The translations under genes and the position numbers were made by a program. The notes below the pieces were generated by a model. That model was given only the letters and a program-made list of their open reading frames with translations, ran no database searches and was not told the DNA's origin. This document shows positions 5,383 to 7,841 of a stretch of 7,841 nt of DNA, in pieces. Each line of letters opens with the position of its first letter. Position 1 is the first letter of the stretch. Origin of the DNA: Clostridia bacterium (GTDB lineage: Bacteria > Bacillota > Clostridia > Oscillospirales > Butyricicoccaceae); the NCBI GenBank assembly GCA_017547995.1, contig JAFYNW010000023.1:1-7841 (forward strand), in the 5' to 3' direction.

Positions 5383-7041
5383 TTAGATTTCCTCACCGAA
5401 CTGGATGATACTTGCGAAATCGTGTGTATAGCGGTGCTTGTCTTCAGGAGAAAGAGCAAGGAATCTTTCGAAAAGCTCGAGGCTGACGCGGCCTGCATCG
5501 AAGAGGTATCTTGTATATTCATCCTTATCGAAGCCGAACTTCTTTTCAAGCTCTTCGATACGCTTCATACCATAGTAATAGCAATTGAAGTAGCCCTGCA
5601 TGCTTTCCTGTGCGCTGACCTGACCTCTTGCTGTCGCTCTGTCAAAGCCGAGCTCGTTGACGTAAAGGTCAACTGCGTCCTTGATAGGTCTGCCGAAGTA
5701 ACGGAGGTACATTTCAGCCTTGATACGGACGGAAGTATGGTGTCTTCTGTATGCAACGAAGAGTGGATAGAACTGGTCTTCTGCAAATACGTATTCGAAC
5801 ACACGCTCGGAGCGGTGTGCTGTACCTTCTGTGATAGGAATGCTTCGTGCGCCGATTTTGATAACTTCAGGAAGTGTATCGACAGTTGCACGGATGAACT
5901 GAACGTGGTGACCAGGATAGCTTTCGTGGATAGCCATCATCTTTATCCAGCCATCTGTAACCGCTGTGTAGTTGAAATCGTTGACGTAGTATTCGCCGAT
6001 GAGAGGACGTCTGATTGGACAGCCTCCGCCGTAACCACCCCATGGATAGGAGTACTTGATTTGTTCAGGGATGCCCTTGAGCTGACATGTTTCTTCAGGA
6101 AGCGGAACGATTTTACGTGCTTCTTCTGCTGCTCTGTCAAGATATTCCTGAGCCTTCTTCATGAGGATTTCAGGATTTTCAAATGAGCCTGCATATTTAT
6201 TGAGAAGGTCGTTGACACCTGCCATTGTAGTAGGCTTTTCGTCAGGAATATCAAGCTTGTTTACGATTTCAAAGACTTCTGCGCGTGTCTTTTCAACTTC
6301 GGATTCGTGCCATTCGACGAGAGTATCCAGATTTACGCCCAGCTCGTTATGGAGAAGGTCGCGGTAGTAGCTTTCGTCAAACTTGATTGTATCTTCCTCT
6401 GTAGTCTCGTTTTTAGCCACGATTCCCTTCTTTGTGAGGATTTCATTGGCTTCAGCCTTCCAGCCCTCAGCGCTCTTGAGAAGGCCGTTAATGGCATCGA
6501 TAAGCTGCTGCTTCTTTTCTGCTGAAAGCACAGGGAAAACGACGTCAATCTGAGTGAGTTCAAACTTGAGAGTTCTGTCCATTGTGCCAAGAGTGAAGAT
6601 ACATTCCTGGAGATAAAGAGCAGAAACGTCGCTCAGCCATTCTCTCACGCCTGCCCATACTTCTTCCGCCATAGCAAACTTTGCAATAAGGATGTCAGCA
6701 CGTGTTTCGTCGTCACGACAGTCCTTGCGGCCATAGTTCTGGTATGCGTACGTAAAATTGCTGATGGTCTTCATAGGACGGTCAAAGAAGCCCTTTAAGC
6801 TGAGTTTCTGTGCCTGAAGGAAGTTTGAAATCTGTTCCTTCATAATGGCAAAAACCTCGTCAGGAGCCTTCAGAAGCTCATTTCTGAACATAAGTGCGTC
6901 GAGTGTCTTATACATACGGGCCTTATTTTCGCCGTTTGGAACAAATACCATCTTTTCAAAAGCTCTGCCGCCACGAAGTTCATCGTAAAGCATAGCGCAA
7001 TCTTTATCGAGCAATCTGTACTTATAAGTAAGCTCTTTCAT
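5383..7041 (-). CDS. DUF885-family putative zinc metallopeptidase
   Basis: The product has 552 residues, a normal length for the family (about 550-600), and no signal peptide or membrane helix, so it is probably cytoplasmic. The ATG at 7039-7041 follows AGGAGG by five bases, a strong site. The defining motif is HESYPGHH at 372-379, matching the family's HExxPGHH zinc-binding pattern, with Glu405 of EGTAHR in the place of the family's EGWALY glutamate. The C-terminal part (about 464-503: LGFDRATARGQV, then Y-x-Y-G-M-K-R-I-E-E-L) matches the conserved family tail. The N-terminal ~300 residues are helical and rich in Lys and Glu, and diverge from anything I know. Zinc-dependent peptidase activity is inferred from the motif; substrates are unknown. 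EGTAHR instead of EGWALY suggests a divergent subgroup. It is a single-gene unit downstream of the tuf terminator. Confidence 0.87.
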   Translation of the reverse strand: MKELTYKYRLLDKDCAMLYDELRGGRAFEKMVFVPNGENKARMYKTLDALMFRNELLKAPDEVFAIMKEQISNFLQAQKLSLKGFFDRPMKTISNFTYAYQNYGRKDCRDDETRADILIAKFAMAEEVWAGVREWLSDVSALYLQECIFTLGTMDRTLKFELTQIDVVFPVLSAEKKQQLIDAINGLLKSAEGWKAEANEILTKKGIVAKNETTEEDTIKFDESYYRDLLHNELGVNLDTLVEWHESEVEKTRAEVFEIVNKLDIPDEKPTTMAGVNDLLNKYAGSFENPEILMKKAQEYLDRAAEEARKIVPLPEETCQLKGIPEQIKYSYPWGGYGGGCPIRRPLIGEYYVNDFNYTAVTDGWIKMMAIHESYPGHHVQFIRATVDTLPEVIKIGARSIPITEGTAHRSERVFEYVFAEDQFYPLFVAYRRHHTSVRIKAEMYLRYFGRPIKDAVDLYVNELGFDRATARGQVSAQESMQGYFNCYYYGMKRIEELEKKFGFDKDEYTRYLFDAGRVSLELFERFLALSPEDKHRYTHDFASIIQFGEEI

Positions 7042-7258
7042 AATTTCCTCCTGAAAGTAAAATCTTTATAGCTTTAGTTTAACAAATTGCAGTAAAAATT
7101 GCAATAGTGAATGTGAAGTTTTGTGGAAAATGATGATATCTTATCGCTCCCGCAAGAGCAATCCCTATCAAATCCGCAAAAATCCGGGACATGCGCATAG
7201 ATTTTTGCACCTCTATCATTCAAGTGTATGCAATGCATGCGCGCAGACCGATGCAAAC

Positions 7259-7282
7259 TCAAACGAGGCCTGCCTCGTTTGA
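7259..7282. repeat. Perfect palindromic hairpin downstream of tuf
   Basis: TCAAACGAGG (7259-7268) and CCTCGTTTGA (7273-7282) form a perfect 10-bp stem with a CCTG loop. No U-tract follows on either strand. It lies after the tuf terminator and one base before a second hairpin. Its role is unknown; it could be a 3'-end stability element or a dispersed palindromic repeat. Confidence 0.6.
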
Positions 7283-7283
7283 A

Positions 7284-7304
7284 ATGTCGAAAGTATTTCG
7301 ACAT
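7284..7304. repeat. Second palindromic hairpin downstream of tuf
   Basis: ATGTCGAAA (7284-7292) and TTTCGACAT (7296-7304) form a perfect 9-bp stem with a three-base GTA loop. It sits between the tuf terminator and the 7259-7282 hairpin, making three hairpins in under 80 bp. No function can be assigned. Confidence 0.6.
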
Positions 7305-7306
7305 AG

Positions 7307-7336
7307 AAAAAAGGACCATCCTTGCGGATGGTCCTT
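7307..7336 (-). terminator. tuf rho-independent terminator
   Basis: On the minus strand AAGGACCATCC (7336-7326) pairs perfectly with GGATGGTCCTT (7321-7311) around a GCAA tetraloop and continues into TTTT. It begins 35 bp after the tuf stop codon. Confidence 0.94.
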
Positions 7337-7371
7337 GAATGATTGGCTTTATTTAGTTAAGCAAACCGGAA

Positions 7372-7841
7372 TTATTCGTTGATAGCGATAACAACGCCGG
7401 AACCAACTGTACGGCCACCTTCACGGATAGCGAAACGGAGACCGTTTTCGATAGCGATAGGTGTGATGAGTTCAACGTTCATGTCAACGTTATCACCAGG
7501 CATGCACATTTCTGTGCCTTCTGGAAGTGTGATAACACCTGTTACGTCTGTTGTTCTGAAGTAGAACTGTGGACGGTAGTTGTTGAAGAATGGTGTATGA
7601 CGGCCGCCTTCTTCCTTAGAAAGAACGTAAACCTGGCCCTTGAACTTTGTGTGAGGCTTGATGGAACCTGGCTTTGCGAGAACCTGACCACGTTCGATAT
7701 CGGACTTCTGAACACCACGGAGGAGAGCACCGATATTGTCACCTGCTTCAGCGTAGTCGAGGATCTTACGGAACATTTCGATACCAGTTACAGTTGTTTT
7801 CTTAGATTCTTCTTTGATACCGATGATTTCTAATTCATCAC
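7372..7841 (-). CDS. tuf: Elongation factor Tu, C-terminal part (5' end beyond window)
   Basis: EF-Tu carries aminoacyl-tRNA to the ribosome as a GTP complex in the cytoplasm. The window holds the last 155 codons of a protein usually near 400 residues; the GTPase domain and the start are off the right edge. Visible sequence covers most of domain 2 and all of domain 3, starting at DELEIIGIKEE and including EMFRKILDYAEAGDN, the LLRG motif, IERGQVLAKPG, GGRHTPFF, FYFRTTDVTG, MPGDNV and the near-terminal FAIREGGRTVGSGVV, ending AINE. These blocks are nearly invariant in bacterial EF-Tu. Reading continues open to the window edge upstream of the internal Met at 7774-7776, so that Met is not the start. 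The gene is followed by a strong terminator, so it is not co-transcribed with the DUF885 gene. Whether it is the str-operon copy cannot be seen. Confidence 0.98.
   Translation of the reverse strand, partial: DELEIIGIKEESKKTTVTGIEMFRKILDYAEAGDNIGALLRGVQKSDIERGQVLAKPGSIKPHTKFKGQVYVLSKEEGGRHTPFFNNYRPQFYFRTTDVTGVITLPEGTEMCMPGDNVDMNVELITPIAIENGLRFAIREGGRTVGSGVVIAINE

Larger units (their letters stand above)
7042..7306. other. Intergenic region between the DUF885 gene and the tuf terminator; promoter not clear
   Basis: No gene is visible. For the DUF885 gene two weak minus-strand promoter candidates exist: TTGCAA (7105-7100) with TAAACT (7082-7077) at 17 bp, and TTGCTC (7161-7156) with TATCAT (7138-7133) at 17 bp. 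An inverted repeat ATTGCA-N8-TGCAAT (7086-7105) overlaps the first and could be an operator. GCAAAAATC and GATTTTTGC (about 7176-7208) can form another hairpin. Two tandem hairpins lie at 7259-7304. None of these is decisive. Confidence 0.4.

Noticed and set aside
5353..6186. A 277-codon plus-strand open frame
   Set aside because: It is antisense to the DUF885 gene, starts inside its terminator and has no domain signature or ribosome binding site.
7372..7776. EF-Tu start at the internal Met (7774-7776)
   Set aside because: The frame continues upstream to the window edge with typical EF-Tu domain 2 residues, so this is an internal methionine of a partial gene.
1..7841. CRISPR arrays, tRNA or rRNA genes, transposases, attachment sites
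   Set aside because: I read both strands for regularly spaced repeats, cloverleaf-type ends and recombinase motifs and saw none.

Overview
This window reads as chromosomal core or near-core sequence from a Gram-positive anaerobe, most likely a member of Clostridia (Bacillota). A Ruminococcaceae/Oscillospiraceae-like genome is my guess, not something shown. The grounds are strong purine-rich Shine-Dalgarno sites (AAAGGAGG, AGGAGG) before ATG starts, sigma-A type promoters with 17-bp spacers, many short-loop rho-independent terminators, and protein families typical of that group (EF-Tu, membrane-anchored HtrA, a YwaF-like protein, a type II P-type ATPase). I see no insertion sequence, CRISPR array, tRNA, rRNA or phage gene.

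Layout, left to right. Positions 1-2454 (minus strand) hold the first 818 codons of a SERCA/PMCA-like cation-pumping P-type ATPase whose C-terminus lies beyond the left edge. Positions 2455-3051 are a dense regulatory region. On the minus strand it has a sigma-A promoter, a yybP-ykoY (Mn2+-sensing) riboswitch starting almost at the transcription start, a terminator that competes with riboswitch helix P1, a GC-rich palindrome, a possible second promoter, and a 108-nt giant imperfect hairpin just upstream of the ATPase ribosome binding site. On the plus strand it carries the htrA promoter and a tandem direct repeat. Positions 3052-4266 (plus) encode a membrane-anchored HtrA-family serine protease with a C-terminal PDZ domain, followed by its own terminator. 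Positions 4328-4487 contain an orphan promoter and a terminator about 120 nt apart with no open reading frame, which is a candidate small RNA. Its terminator is shared with the convergent gene at 4490-5245 (minus), a seven-helix YwaF-family membrane protein. Positions 5383-7041 (minus) encode a DUF885-family putative metallopeptidase. Positions 7042-7371 are intergenic with tandem hairpins and the tuf terminator. Positions 7372-7841 (minus) are the 3' part of tuf (EF-Tu).

Functionally these are mostly independent transcription units, each closed by its own terminator. The most informative link is between the riboswitch and the ATPase. The ATPase would be named a calcium pump from its motifs, but its leader contains a Mn2+ aptamer wired as an ON switch, which points to a role in Mn2+ export. 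The least explained elements are the giant hairpin in the ATPase leader and the candidate small RNA between htrA and the ywaF-like gene.
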